The notes beneath the pieces are model-generated. The model was given only the letters and a program-made list of their open reading frames with translations. It was not told the origin of the DNA and ran no database searches. A stretch of 64,000 bases of DNA, taken from contig JBMNFI010000001.1 of assembly GCA_050949225.1 (NCBI GenBank), positions 186,001 through 250,000 on the forward strand. Reading direction: 5' to 3'. Shown one piece after another: positions 8,381 to 17,721 of this stretch. The DNA comes from JBMNFI01 sp050949225. Lineage in GTDB: Bacteria > Bacillota > Dehalobacteriia > UBA4068. The position numbers and the translations under genes were made by a program. Each line of letters starts with the position of its first letter. Position 1 is the stretch's first letter.

Positions 8381-9520
8381 TTATTTATGCCATAATTGCC
8401 AAGGAGATTTAATTTTTACAGCGCCTTGAGGGCATAACTCCTGACAGCAAAAACAATGGATACATTTATTATAATCATAAACCGGTATTGACTTCTGATC
8501 TTGCTGTGATAGGGCTTTAGGGTTTACCGGGCAAATTTCCACGCAAAGACCGCAATGATTGCATAGCTTTTTATCAATATATGGCCTACGCATAACCAAA
8601 CGCCCCGCCGAACCCATGAAACGTACTAAAAATGATGGTTTAGGCTGTCGATGGACACGAAAATCATAGGCGATATGATCTTCTATTTTTTCCCCCAGTA
8701 TTTCAATCTTATCTGCCGCATATTCTCCCAAACTCAATTCCTGTCCACGCAAATTAGTTTTAACCAAAGTAGGATCCAAATTCATCAAGCGGCAGGCAGT
8801 AGCATCAACGGCAATCGGATCATCAGAAATGATTAAAAGATTCATCGGCTTTGCCGTACCGTTTCCGGGACCATTCCCTTCCATGGCGATGATTGCATCC
8901 ATGATAAAAAGCCGCGGCCGTTTTAAAACATTTAATTCTGCCAGCATTCGTGAAAAAACGTTAACATCGGGCATACGGGCATGATAAGAGGCCTTGATCA
9001 GACCTGGCAAATAGCCCATTTGATTTTTAACGGCGCCGGTCATTTTAGTTAAACCATGTGTCTTCATGCGTGGCAAACTGATAATAGCATCCGCCTCTAA
9101 GACTCCCTTGGCCAGGGTGAAATGGGAATTTTGAAAAGAAGGGGGGCATTTTACAGAAATACCGGTCCGAAAATCAGCAGCCTGAACACCTAATTCTTGA
9201 GCAGTGCCGGCAATGCCACATTTAGCGGCAACCTGTTGCATGCTTTGGGTAGCAGGGGAGTCCCCATAGAAAAGCTGATCGGAGTAAGGTAAAAGCAATT
9301 TACAAACAGCACCAAATAGCTCATGTGAGGTGGTCGTATATTTTGAAGAGATATTTGCTGAGAGAAAATTTGGTTTCAGCAAAATTTTTTCATCTTTTAC
9401 GATAAATTTATCTAAACCTCCCAAAAGATCAAATCCCTGTTGAAGAGCAGCTTTTAACTCCTCTTCTTCATAAGAAAGACATTTAATTAAGGCAACTTGG
9501 GATTTATCTTTTTGATTCAT
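8381..9520 (-). CDS. DUF362 domain protein with C-terminal two-cluster ferredoxin domain
   Basis: The first about 300 of 379 residues form a DUF362 domain (LLKPNFLS near residue 48, PRMKTHGLTKMTGAVKN near 151). The last about 60 form a bacterial-type ferredoxin domain with CNHCGLCVEIC from residue 320 and CIHCFCCQELC from about 353, giving ligands for two 4Fe-4S clusters. Proteins of this layout are common in anaerobes; their function is unproven, probably electron transfer linked to an unidentified redox step. The gene is followed after 98 bases by the alcohol dehydrogenase and is divergent from the acetyltransferase-like gene. Confidence 0.85.
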   Translation of the reverse strand: MNQKDKSQVALIKCLSYEEEELKAALQQGFDLLGGLDKFIVKDEKILLKPNFLSANISSKYTTTSHELFGAVCKLLLPYSDQLFYGDSPATQSMQQVAAKCGIAGTAQELGVQAADFRTGISVKCPPSFQNSHFTLAKGVLEADAIISLPRMKTHGLTKMTGAVKNQMGYLPGLIKASYHARMPDVNVFSRMLAELNVLKRPRLFIMDAIIAMEGNGPGNGTAKPMNLLIISDDPIAVDATACRLMNLDPTLVKTNLRGQELSLGEYAADKIEILGEKIEDHIAYDFRVHRQPKPSFLVRFMGSAGRLVMRRPYIDKKLCNHCGLCVEICPVNPKALSQQDQKSIPVYDYNKCIHCFCCQELCPQGAVKIKSPWQLWHK

Positions 9521-9636
9521 AATTAATCTCTTCTTTCTTTTTGATAAAGTATCTATTATTTTAGTGACAGTAAAAATCTTTTATTTATTTCTTTTTTATG
9601 AAGAATATTCTATAATAAAGGTAAGGAGTGATGGAG

Positions 9637-10278
9637 ATGAAATATATAGACCAAAAAAATTGGCCCAGACGTGATGTTTATGAGCTTTTTTCCGGGTATA
9701 GTTTTCCTTATATTGCCGGTACGATCAACTTAGAATTAGGTGATTTTGAAGAGTTTATTAAAAAACAACGCTTTTCTTATTATCTGGCTTTAATCTATCT
9801 TGCCACTAAAGCAGCTAATGATATTTGTGAAATGAGATATCGCATTCAAACTGATGGTGTGGTCGAGTACGAGCTGGTACATCCTTCTTATACTATTTTA
9901 GATAATAATTTCAACTTGCTTTTTTGTACCGTTGATTTTCGCAAGGAAAAGTTTAGCGATTTTTCTCAACGGGCGCTGAAAAAAGAACGGCAGCTTAAAC
10001 AAGAAAAAAGTATACGAAAGGATCAAAATCGGACTGATTTTATTTATTATTCCATCTACCCTTGGAATTCATTCACATCTTTAGTTCAACCGGTAGGGGA
10101 TCAAGTTTCAGGCAGCATCCCACGTATTGTGTGGGGAAAGGCCTTTAGTAGAGATGAAAAACGTTACCTGCCGACCTCACTGCAGGTTCATCATGGATTG
10201 CTTGATGGCTATCATTTGGCACGTTTTGCGCATAAGTTAGAGAAAATGCTGCAAAATCCGCAGCAGCACCTAAGCTAA
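9637..10278 (+). CDS. Chloramphenicol acetyltransferase-family protein
   Basis: This protein of about 213 residues matches the type A chloramphenicol acetyltransferase fold. The catalytic histidine motif is present as HHGLLDGYH near the C-terminus, compared with HHxxxDGYH of the family. The N-terminal KNWPRRDVYELF agrees with the usual RxxxFxxF region. Family members acetylate chloramphenicol or related hydroxyl substrates using acetyl-CoA, but many chromosomal copies in Clostridia have no proven resistance role. I choose ATG 9637, eight bases after AAGGAG, over GTG 9628 and ATG 9631, which are too close to that site. Confidence 0.85.
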   Translation: MKYIDQKNWPRRDVYELFSGYSFPYIAGTINLELGDFEEFIKKQRFSYYLALIYLATKAANDICEMRYRIQTDGVVEYELVHPSYTILDNNFNLLFCTVDFRKEKFSDFSQRALKKERQLKQEKSIRKDQNRTDFIYYSIYPWNSFTSLVQPVGDQVSGSIPRIVWGKAFSRDEKRYLPTSLQVHHGLLDGYHLARFAHKLEKMLQNPQQHLS

Positions 10279-10363
10279 TATAAATTTATACGGATAATGA
10301 TTGTCCTGTTTTCATATGATCAAGCATATAATAAATTGATGCTGATAATGAGGGGTAGATCGC

Positions 10364-10570
10364 ATGGATAAAGACAATCACAACGACCGAATGCTGCTGT
10401 TTTCAGTACCCATCGTTGCTATGGCCATTACGCAGGGGATGAACGATGATGAGAAAAATTTAGTGGCTAGTTTTTTTACGGCCGTAGCCGACTGTATTTT
10501 TCTCATGTCAGCAGCCGGTGAGAGTTTGTCCAAACCCCAAAACGATAGCAAAAAGGATAATCTTTCCTAA
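10364..10570 (+). CDS. Small hypothetical protein
   Basis: A 68-residue protein that I do not recognise. It starts at ATG with GAGGGG about 8 bases upstream. The N-terminus (DKDNHNDR) is charged, a central moderately hydrophobic stretch spans residues 10-55, and the C-terminus is polar (QNDSKKDNLS). It stands alone between the acetyltransferase-like gene and the converging DUF523 gene. Codon use resembles its neighbours, and the upstream sequence contains a possible TATAAT-like element (10327-10332). Immediately after the stop lie 9-base tandem repeats. Confidence 0.55.
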   Translation: MDKDNHNDRMLLFSVPIVAMAITQGMNDDEKNLVASFFTAVADCIFLMSAAGESLSKPQNDSKKDNLS

Positions 10571-10599
10571 TTAATGACATTAATGACAAAATTAATGCC
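10570..10599 (+). repeat. 9-bp tandem repeat after the stop codon
   Basis: ATTAATGAC occurs at 10570-10578 and 10579-10587, and a diverged copy ATTAATGCC at 10591-10599. The first copy begins on the last base of the TAA stop of the small hypothetical gene. Confidence 0.75.
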
Positions 10600-10618
10600 C
10601 AAGTGTAGCATCATTCAT

Positions 10619-11080
10619 CTAATACAACCCCTGCTTTTTAAGGTTTTTTTCACTGCAGACCTTAAAACCATTTTGTATTAAAAGAGCAGCGGTCACCCCT
10701 TGGCCGTTGATTTTTTGCTTACTAAAGCTGCCATCATAGATCTTTTTTACGCCGCAGGAGGGGCTGTTTTCTTTAAGAATCACCAGTTGAGCATCTTTAT
10801 TTATCGCAAGCTCCAACGCAGCCTTTGCACCGCTGAGAAAAGGGGCGGTGAGGTCCTTTCCCCTCTGATTGACAACACGAGCTGTACCTTTCAATACTTC
10901 GTTACCCGTTCCTTTTTGTATTTCGGCAGGCAGGCGAGGTGTGCTTAAACCACCGAGAACCTCCGGACAAATAGCCAGATATTCCCGATCCTTAAGCCAT
11001 TTTATAATATCCGGATCATAGTTATTACTGCCCTTATAGGTGCAATTTTCACCTAAAAGACAGGCACTGATAAGAATCAT
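10619..11080 (-). CDS. DUF523 family protein
   Basis: This 153-residue protein shows the DUF523 signature: ISACLLGENCTYKG at the start, CPEVLGGLSTPRLPAEI near residue 38, and KENSPSCGVKKIYDG near 102. The conserved cysteines in these three motifs suggest a metal or cluster site, but the family function is not established. Its start overlaps the end of the TtcA-like gene by four bases, so the two form a translationally coupled pair. DUF523 next to a sulfur-transfer tRNA enzyme may hint at a role in sulfur or cluster chemistry, which is inference. Confidence 0.88.
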   Translation of the reverse strand: MILISACLLGENCTYKGSNNYDPDIIKWLKDREYLAICPEVLGGLSTPRLPAEIQKGTGNEVLKGTARVVNQRGKDLTAPFLSGAKAALELAINKDAQLVILKENSPSCGVKKIYDGSFSKQKINGQGVTAALLIQNGFKVCSEKNLKKQGLY

Positions 11081-11826
11081 GGCAAGCTCTCCTTTGCGGT
11101 TTTTTGTCCATCCCAGGCATCTCCAAAGATTTTTTCTAAAGCACCAATGCCACGATCTTTAACTGAAGGTTCCAGTATTTCAATCCGGGCTAAAATTTCT
11201 TTCATATCCTGACGTTTAGTTTGACCGTTGATGGGGCAGCGGCTTTTTACCGTCGGGATTTGCTCCTTTTGCACAATATAAGAAATCAGTGATTCCGGCA
11301 CATAGATAAAAGGACGAATAACCGTTAAGTCCTTTTTATCCAGGTAGGTCACAGGATTAAAGGAACCAAGCCGCCCTTCAAAAAAAGTTTTTAATAAGAG
11401 CGTTTCCAAAACATCATCCTGATGATGGGCAAGAGCAACCTTATCATAACCATTAGTTTTAGCCAGGCTATTGAGAGCTCCCCGACGCATTTTAGCACAC
11501 AAAGAGCAAGGATTGTTTTCCTTTTTAACTTGAAAAACAAGTTCACCGATGGCCGTTTTTTCCTCTAAAAAAGGTATTTCCAGTCGCTGACAAAAGTCTT
11601 TTAAAACAGTGATGTCTTCTTCCGGAAAACCTAAAGAAACGTGTCCTGCTGCCAAGCGATATTTATATTTAGAAATGGGCTGAAATTTTTTTAGAACATA
11701 CAGCAAAGCGGCACTGTCTTTACCTCCAGACAGCCCAACCATAATTGATTTTTCATCGGCGATCATCTCATATTTGATGATGGCTTTTTTAGATCTTTTA
11801 AATAATTCATTAAAATCATAACGCAT
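11077..11826 (-). CDS. TtcA-like tRNA 2-thiocytidine biosynthesis family protein
   Basis: This ATP-pyrophosphatase family protein (about 249 residues) has the PP-loop SGGKDSAAL, the middle cysteine pair NPCSLCAKMRRG and CPINGQTKRQD near the C-terminus, the arrangement of TtcA/TtuA-type tRNA thiolases that carry a 4Fe-4S cluster. Such enzymes adenylate a tRNA base and insert sulfur. I place the start at ATG 11826 (protein MRYDFNEL), with AAGGGGCT upstream, rather than 45 bases earlier. It is divergent from mutS and overlaps DUF523. Which tRNA position is modified cannot be told. Confidence 0.85.
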   Translation of the reverse strand: MRYDFNELFKRSKKAIIKYEMIADEKSIMVGLSGGKDSAALLYVLKKFQPISKYKYRLAAGHVSLGFPEEDITVLKDFCQRLEIPFLEEKTAIGELVFQVKKENNPCSLCAKMRRGALNSLAKTNGYDKVALAHHQDDVLETLLLKTFFEGRLGSFNPVTYLDKKDLTVIRPFIYVPESLISYIVQKEQIPTVKSRCPINGQTKRQDMKEILARIEILEPSVKDRGIGALEKIFGDAWDGQKTAKESLP

Positions 11827-11966
11827 GATTAGCCCCTTATCGATAAATCTTTTATGCAGGATTATTAGCAATTTTTAGCGAAGTTTATATGTTACAAGAT
11901 ATCTTATATCATAACACATAAAATATCCTAAACGCAACAATACCAATAACAAAAGGAGGTCCTGAT

Positions 11967-14570
11967 GTGGGAAAAGCAACACCAATGATGAAGCAATACC
12001 AGGAAATAAAAAAGGATTATGAGGACTGCTTATTATTTTTTCGTTTGGGTGATTTTTATGAAATGTTTTTTGATGATGCCATTCATGCCGCAAAAGAACT
12101 GGAAATAGTCTTGACAGCTCGAGCGGGCGGCGCTGCGGGGAAAATTCCTATGTGCGGAGTGCCTTTTCATGCTGCTGATTCTTATATTGCCCGCCTCTTA
12201 GCTAAGGGGTATAAAATTGCTGTTTGTGAGCAGGTTGAAGATCCAAAACTGACTAAGGGCCTTGTCAAGAGAGAGGTTGTACGTGTTATCACCCCCGGAA
12301 CAGTAGTAGAAAGTCATCTTTTAGAAGAAAATAATCATAACTATTTAATGGCTGTTTGGGGTGAAAAAGAGGGCTTTGGAGTCGCTTATACAGATATCTC
12401 AACGGGAGAATTTGCCGCTACCCAATTTGAGGGTGCAGGGGGATGGGAGCGCCTGGCAGAGGAGATTAATCGCATTAATCCGGTCGAATGTCTTTTACCG
12501 CAACATCTTTATGAAGAAATATTTTTTACCCTGCGCACTGATGCCGGCAGTATTGGTATTATCAGCAAAATCCATGATGAAGCCTATATCAAGCGCAGCT
12601 CGGCAGAGATCGTTACCCTGCATTTTAAAATTGCCTCTTTGGATGGTTTAGGGGTCAGTGAAATGCCTTTAGCCGTTAAAGCTTGCGCAGCTATTTTAGA
12701 TTTTTTACAAGCCACACAAAAACGCAGCTTAGATTATCTGGATAAGCTGGAGGTCTATCATTGTCATCAATATATGATGATTGATGAGGTGTCCAGAAGA
12801 AATCTGGAAATTACTTCTACCATGCGCCGTGGAGAGCGTAAAAATTCACTTTTATGGGTGTGTGATGCTTGCTTGACGTCGATGGGGGCCAGACTTTTAA
12901 AGGATTGGCTGGAAAAACCCCTTTTAAAAAGCGCCGCTATTGAGCAGAGATTAGACGGGATAGGGGAGCTTTTACAAAAAGTGCCTTTACGTCAAGAACT
13001 GCAAAAAAAACTTAAAGAAATTTATGACCTGGAGCGTCTGATGGGGCGAATTTCTTATGGAACTGCCGGACCGAAGGATTTGGTGGCCGTAAAAAATTCC
13101 CTCTTGATGCTGCCGGATATTTTTAAAATTATTAACCAGCTTGAAAGTCCTATTTATCGGCTGTTCCTGCAAAAATTTGACCTCTTGGAGGACGTTGCCG
13201 ATCTTTTAGAGAGGGCCATAGAGGACGAACCTCCGCTTTCACCTAAAGATGGTGAGGTAATAAAATCCGCTTATCATGCGCAAATTGACCAGCTGCGCCA
13301 GCTGACAGGTGGGGGTAAGCAATGGCTGTTGGAACTGGAAGCTCAGGAAAAAAAGCGGACCGGCATTAAGTCATTAAAGATCGGTTATAACAAAGTTTTT
13401 GGTTATTATATCGAAGTAACTAATGCTAATCTTGAGCTGGTTCCGGAAAATTACATGAGAAAGCAGACGCTTGTAAATGCTGAGCGTTATATTACGGAAG
13501 AATTAAAGGAATGGGAAAGCAACTTTTTGACAGCAAAAGACCAGCTCTTTACCTTAGAATATCAGATATTTTGCGGGATTAGAGCAGAGATTGCGCAGGC
13601 CGCTAAACGCATTCGAGATGCTGCAAAAATTATTGCTCATCTGGATGTTTTGCAATCATTGGCGACCATTGCCGAAAACAATAATTACTGCCGTCCGCAG
13701 GTTTCTGATGAAAATATTTTAGAGATAAAAGAGGGGCGTCATCCGGTGGTTGAAAAGGTGATCGGCAGTGAAAATTATGTGCCTAATGATACCCATATGT
13801 GTGATGATAATCCGCAAATGATGCTGATTACAGGGCCCAATATGGCAGGTAAATCGACTTATATGCGACAGGTGGCTTTAATAACTTTGTTGGCTCGCAT
13901 GGGCAGTTTTGTCCCTGCTGCCAGTGCTCATATAGGTAGAATTGACCGCATTTTCACTCGTGTGGGCGCACATGATGATTTGTCGGGTGGACAAAGTACT
14001 TTTATGGTCGAGATGAGCGAAACTTCCAACATTTTGCGTAATGCCGATCAGCACAGTTTAATTATTATCGATGAAATCGGACGTGGTACCAGTACCTTTG
14101 ATGGTCTAAGTATTGCTTGGGCGGTCATCGAATATATCATTAGTAAAATAAGCGGCGCCAAGACTTTATTTGCCACCCATTATCATGAATTAACGGCGCT
14201 CACCAATGATTATCCCAGTATCGCCAATTATTCAGTGACGGTTATTGAAAGGGACGGACACATCATTTTTTTACGTAAAATCACCAAAGGCAAGGCCGAT
14301 AAAAGTTATGGTATTCAGGTAGCATCTTTAGCCGGTCTGCCCTCTGAAGTTTTGCGGCGAGCCAGAAATATTTTACAGCAGCTGGAATCTCAAGAGCATA
14401 ATAACCCTGATATTTTACCTGCTAGTGATCCCGATTGGCAGGATGATCAAAAGGAGCCCCAATATGAGCAGCTGATTGAGGAGATTAGGGATTTAAACCC
14501 TAATGAGATGACGCCTTTAGAGGCACTTACTAAAATTAATGAATGGCAGAAACAGCTTGTGGAGGATTGA
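11967..14570 (+). CDS. mutS: DNA mismatch repair ATPase MutS
   Basis: MutS binds mismatches and small loops and recruits MutL. The 867-residue protein begins TPMMKQYQEIK, and the mismatch-recognition motif FRLGDFYEMF lies near residue 27, with the Phe-x-Glu pair in FYE. Walker A GPNMAGKST is near residue 623, and Walker B IIDEIGRGTST and the ATPase H-loop THYHELT follow. The start is a GTG at 11967 with AAAGGAGGT upstream; an overlapping ATG at 11965 is in the wrong frame. It is the first gene of the mutS-mutL-miaA-hfq series, with mutL only 3 bases behind. Confidence 0.98.
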   Translation: MGKATPMMKQYQEIKKDYEDCLLFFRLGDFYEMFFDDAIHAAKELEIVLTARAGGAAGKIPMCGVPFHAADSYIARLLAKGYKIAVCEQVEDPKLTKGLVKREVVRVITPGTVVESHLLEENNHNYLMAVWGEKEGFGVAYTDISTGEFAATQFEGAGGWERLAEEINRINPVECLLPQHLYEEIFFTLRTDAGSIGIISKIHDEAYIKRSSAEIVTLHFKIASLDGLGVSEMPLAVKACAAILDFLQATQKRSLDYLDKLEVYHCHQYMMIDEVSRRNLEITSTMRRGERKNSLLWVCDACLTSMGARLLKDWLEKPLLKSAAIEQRLDGIGELLQKVPLRQELQKKLKEIYDLERLMGRISYGTAGPKDLVAVKNSLLMLPDIFKIINQLESPIYRLFLQKFDLLEDVADLLERAIEDEPPLSPKDGEVIKSAYHAQIDQLRQLTGGGKQWLLELEAQEKKRTGIKSLKIGYNKVFGYYIEVTNANLELVPENYMRKQTLVNAERYITEELKEWESNFLTAKDQLFTLEYQIFCGIRAEIAQAAKRIRDAAKIIAHLDVLQSLATIAENNNYCRPQVSDENILEIKEGRHPVVEKVIGSENYVPNDTHMCDDNPQMMLITGPNMAGKSTYMRQVALITLLARMGSFVPAASAHIGRIDRIFTRVGAHDDLSGGQSTFMVEMSETSNILRNADQHSLIIIDEIGRGTSTFDGLSIAWAVIEYIISKISGAKTLFATHYHELTALTNDYPSIANYSVTVIERDGHIIFLRKITKGKADKSYGIQVASLAGLPSEVLRRARNILQQLESQEHNNPDILPASDPDWQDDQKEPQYEQLIEEIRDLNPNEMTPLEALTKINEWQKQLVED

Positions 14571-14573
14571 TTT

Positions 14574-16433
14574 ATGTCTACTTTTAAAAAGCCGTCGGCT
14601 TCACAAATTCACCTTTTGGATAGCCAGACGATCAACCAAATCGCCGCCGGTGAAGTGGTAGAGCGTCCCGTTTCCGTTATCAAAGAGCTGGTAGAAAACT
14701 CTATAGATGCTAATGCCAGTAAAATTACTATCAAACTTTTTGGCCAACAGTTACAAAAGCTGCAGGTTACCGATAATGGAGAAGGAATGAATGCTCAAGC
14801 GATAATCCAGTCAGTCAAGCGTCACGCCACCAGCAAAATCCGTCGTCTCAGCGATCTGGATAATTTAATGACTATGGGGTTTAGGGGGGAGGCGCTGCCC
14901 TCTATTGCCTCTGTAAGTCAAATGACCATAACCTCGCATTCCAGAGAAGAACTTAGTGGTTATACCATTACAGTAAAAAATGGCAAACCTTCTATTCCGC
15001 AAGAGGTCGGCGCACCTTATGGTACAACCATGATTGTGGACAGGCTTTTTTCGAATACGCCGGCACGTCTTAAATTTCTTAAATCAGCGCGCTGGGAATT
15101 GGGTTTGATCAGTGAGTTGATCGGTCGCCTGGCCATCTCTTTACCGCAAATTGCTTTTGTGCTCAAGCATGATGATAAGGTGATCTTGCGCACTTCCGGC
15201 AGCGGCGAGCTTAATCAGGCCGTGCTGGCTGTTTATGGGACAGAGGTGCTGCAACAGCTGGTAGAAGTGGAATGGGTACAAAATATGGTGGTCCATGGTT
15301 TGGTTTCTTTACCGCAGCTTTCTCGCGCCAACCGTAATCATTATAGTTTTTTTGTCAATAATCGCTGGATCAAAAATCGTGATCTCACGCGTGCAGTTGA
15401 TGAAGCCTATTACACTATTTTACCGGAAAAACGCTATCCGATTGTCATGATTTTTTTACAGCTGTCACCCAGTTTTTTTGATGTTAATGTTCATCCCGCT
15501 AAATTAGAAATTAGATTTAAGGATGTTTGCGCAGTAAAAGAAACGGTGCGTGATGCGATTATACAGGCTTTAAAGAAAAAAGCTGTAGCACAACCAAAAC
15601 TGGCACAACTCAATGATCCACCGGATCCCATCATCAGTAAAGAGGGCTTTAAAATTCATGAACAGGAACAAAACAGCCACAAAGATTTGGAACAGTTTTT
15701 ACATGAACAAAGTGAGGATAAGCAATCTACTCAGACAAATAGCGGCCTGTCAAGAGCGCTTTTTAGTCAAGCCCACCAATTATACAGGGAGGCAGAAATA
15801 CAGCAATCAGCAGAAGCGGAAAAGACCACGGCAACAAAAGTTGAGCCAGAAAAAGATTTTATTTTCGGCTCTTTAAGATCGCTGGGCCAAATTGATGGCA
15901 CCTATATAATTGCCACAGCCCATGACCGAATTTATTTTATCGATCAACATGCGGCTCATGAGCGTATCCGTTACGAAAAAATGCTCAAAATGACGCAAGA
16001 GGAAAAGGCGGCAAGCAGCCAGCTGGCTGTGCCAATTACCGTAGAATTGACGCATCAGGAAAGCTTGTGGTTGACAGATCGAATTATTCAACTGACAGAT
16101 ATGGGTTTTTTGCTCGAACACTTTGGTGATAACACCTTTATTCTGCGAGGAGTACCTCTTTGGTATCAGGGTTCCGATGGAGAATTTTTGTTACGACAGG
16201 TGATTGAGCTGCATCATAACAACAATAAAAGCCTGCGGCAAGAGGAATTGTTTCTGGCAGCCTGTAAATCAGCGGTCAAAGGAAATAAATTTTTAACAGA
16301 TAGTGATATCCTTAATATTTTCTCCGAACTGGATAAATGTGATAATCCTAACACCTGTCCGCATGGTCGTCCGGTAATTATTCATTTGGAAATGGACAAA
16401 ATAAGAAGAACTTTTCTACGTACAAGCATATAA
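14574..16433 (+). CDS. mutL: DNA mismatch repair protein MutL with endonuclease motifs
   Basis: The N-terminal GHKL ATPase region shows IAAGEVVERP, ENSIDA, DNGEGM and GFRGEALPSI. The C-terminal domain keeps the nicking endonuclease motifs of MutH-less bacteria: DQHAAHERIRYE, ACKSAVKGNK and CPHGRPV. The protein (619 residues) should therefore incise the nascent strand itself. The linker between the two (about residues 335-420) is Gln/Glu-rich and low in complexity. It follows mutS by 3 bases and its stop overlaps the earliest possible miaA start, so this is one operon. Confidence 0.97.
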   Translation: MSTFKKPSASQIHLLDSQTINQIAAGEVVERPVSVIKELVENSIDANASKITIKLFGQQLQKLQVTDNGEGMNAQAIIQSVKRHATSKIRRLSDLDNLMTMGFRGEALPSIASVSQMTITSHSREELSGYTITVKNGKPSIPQEVGAPYGTTMIVDRLFSNTPARLKFLKSARWELGLISELIGRLAISLPQIAFVLKHDDKVILRTSGSGELNQAVLAVYGTEVLQQLVEVEWVQNMVVHGLVSLPQLSRANRNHYSFFVNNRWIKNRDLTRAVDEAYYTILPEKRYPIVMIFLQLSPSFFDVNVHPAKLEIRFKDVCAVKETVRDAIIQALKKKAVAQPKLAQLNDPPDPIISKEGFKIHEQEQNSHKDLEQFLHEQSEDKQSTQTNSGLSRALFSQAHQLYREAEIQQSAEAEKTTATKVEPEKDFIFGSLRSLGQIDGTYIIATAHDRIYFIDQHAAHERIRYEKMLKMTQEEKAASSQLAVPITVELTHQESLWLTDRIIQLTDMGFLLEHFGDNTFILRGVPLWYQGSDGEFLLRQVIELHHNNNKSLRQEELFLAACKSAVKGNKFLTDSDILNIFSELDKCDNPNTCPHGRPVIIHLEMDKIRRTFLRTSI

Positions 16434-16450
16434 TGAAATATGGAGATAAA

Positions 16451-17386
16451 ATGAAAGATAAATTAGTAATTATTTTAGGACCTACGGCCTCAGGTAAGAC
16501 TGACCTTTCAATAGCCATCGCACAGGCTTTAAACGGTGAGATTATTTCCGGTGACTCTATGCAAGTCTACCGGAAAATGGATATCGGCACAGCTAAAATT
16601 ACTGAATCTGAACAAAAAGGCATTGTGCATCATTTGATTAATATTATTAACCCTGATCAAGAATATAGCGTTGCAGATTTTAAAAAAGCAAGTCAAAAAT
16701 TGATAAAAGAAATCAATCATCGCGGCAAACTGCCGATTGTTGTTGGCGGCACAGGACTCTATATTTCTTCGTTGGTAAATCCTTATTTATTCCCTCAAAA
16801 GAGCAGTAAAGACGAGCAATTACGCTCTCGTTTACAGGAAGAATATCAAAAAGACCGCCAAGCTCTATACCAAAGATTGCAACAGATTGATCCGCAAGCA
16901 GCCCAAAAAATTCACCCTAATGACGGTCATCGTTTGGTGCGGGCTTTAGAAGTATATGAAAAAACCGGTCAAACCATCAGCCGGATTCAAGCTGAAAGTC
17001 AAAAACTTTCTTTTCCTTGTTATAAGATGGTGATGATTGGTCTTTCATTCGAGCGCACAAAGCTTTATCAGCGTATTAATCAGCGTGTTGATTTAATGAT
17101 CGAAGCCGGCCTGGTAGAAGAAGTAGAAAGACTACTTGCTCAAGGTTATAACCTGAACCAGCAGGCGATGCAGGGACTGGGCTATAAGCAAATTGCTCGA
17201 TATTTGCTGGGTGAAATGAGTTTAGAAACAGCCATAACTGAACTTAAGCGGGATACCCGTCGGTTCGCCAAACGCCAAATCACTTGGTTTAAGCGCGACC
17301 AACGGATAAAATGGTTTGACATAGAGTTGCCTGATTTAAAAGAAGCTGTAATCAGCGAAATAAGGAGGGATATAGGGGAGGATTAA
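16451..17386 (+). CDS. miaA: tRNA dimethylallyltransferase MiaA
   Basis: MiaA transfers dimethylallyl to the N6 of A37 in tRNAs reading UNN codons. The N-terminal P-loop GPTASGKT, the substrate motif SGDSMQVY and DIGTAK, and the late GYKQIARYL and KRQ(I)TWF segments are all present. I prefer ATG 16451, five bases after GGAG, giving 311 residues; an ATG at 16433 overlaps the mutL stop. MiaB, which adds the methylthio group to the same base, is at 23078-24409. Confidence 0.97.
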   Translation: MKDKLVIILGPTASGKTDLSIAIAQALNGEIISGDSMQVYRKMDIGTAKITESEQKGIVHHLINIINPDQEYSVADFKKASQKLIKEINHRGKLPIVVGGTGLYISSLVNPYLFPQKSSKDEQLRSRLQEEYQKDRQALYQRLQQIDPQAAQKIHPNDGHRLVRALEVYEKTGQTISRIQAESQKLSFPCYKMVMIGLSFERTKLYQRINQRVDLMIEAGLVEEVERLLAQGYNLNQQAMQGLGYKQIARYLLGEMSLETAITELKRDTRRFAKRQITWFKRDQRIKWFDIELPDLKEAVISEIRRDIGED

Positions 17387-17389
17387 TGC

Positions 17390-17635
17390 ATGAAACCCTT
17401 AAGCCTGCAAGATTTTTACTTAAATGAACTGCGTAAAAAAAAGTTTACAGCCACCTTTTTTCTCGTCAATGGTTTCCAGATTAAAGGACGCATCCTGGCA
17501 TTTGATAGTTTTTCAGTATTGATTTTAGCCGGGACAACTCAACAGCTGGTTTATAAGCATGCTATCAGTACAATTATGCCCGTAAAACCGCTTGACTTAA
17601 CAGCTTTAAATCCACAGAAAACAGAGCCTTCATAG
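17390..17635 (+). CDS. hfq: RNA chaperone Hfq
   Basis: The 81-residue Sm-like protein has the Sm1 region (LQDFYLNELRKKK, FFLVNGFQIKGRI, FDSFSVLI) and the diagnostic Sm2 motif YKHAISTI near residue 56. It forms a hexamer that binds small RNAs and mRNAs. A short C-terminal tail of about 15 residues follows the Sm fold. Hfq lies 3 bases after miaA, the usual location, and its stop codon is inside a strong terminator, ending the mutS operon. Confidence 0.97.
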   Translation: MKPLSLQDFYLNELRKKKFTATFFLVNGFQIKGRILAFDSFSVLILAGTTQQLVYKHAISTIMPVKPLDLTALNPQKTEPS

Positions 17636-17646
17636 CTCTGTTTTCT
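17616..17646 (+). terminator. Intrinsic terminator of the mutS-mutL-miaA-hfq operon
   Basis: A perfect 12-bp stem AGAAAACAGAGC / GCTCTGTTTTCT has a 7-base loop. The hfq TAG stop (17633-17635) lies in the loop and right arm. Confidence 0.85.
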
Positions 17647-17721
17647 CTGTATACAGGCACCGGCAATGCAGTTAGCCTATATAATATACTAGTTAATTAC
17701 ATCTACAGGAGTCAGCCTTTT

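Noticed and set aside
11965..11967. ATG as the mutS start
   Set aside because: It is in a different frame; the mutS frame starts with the overlapping GTG at 11967.
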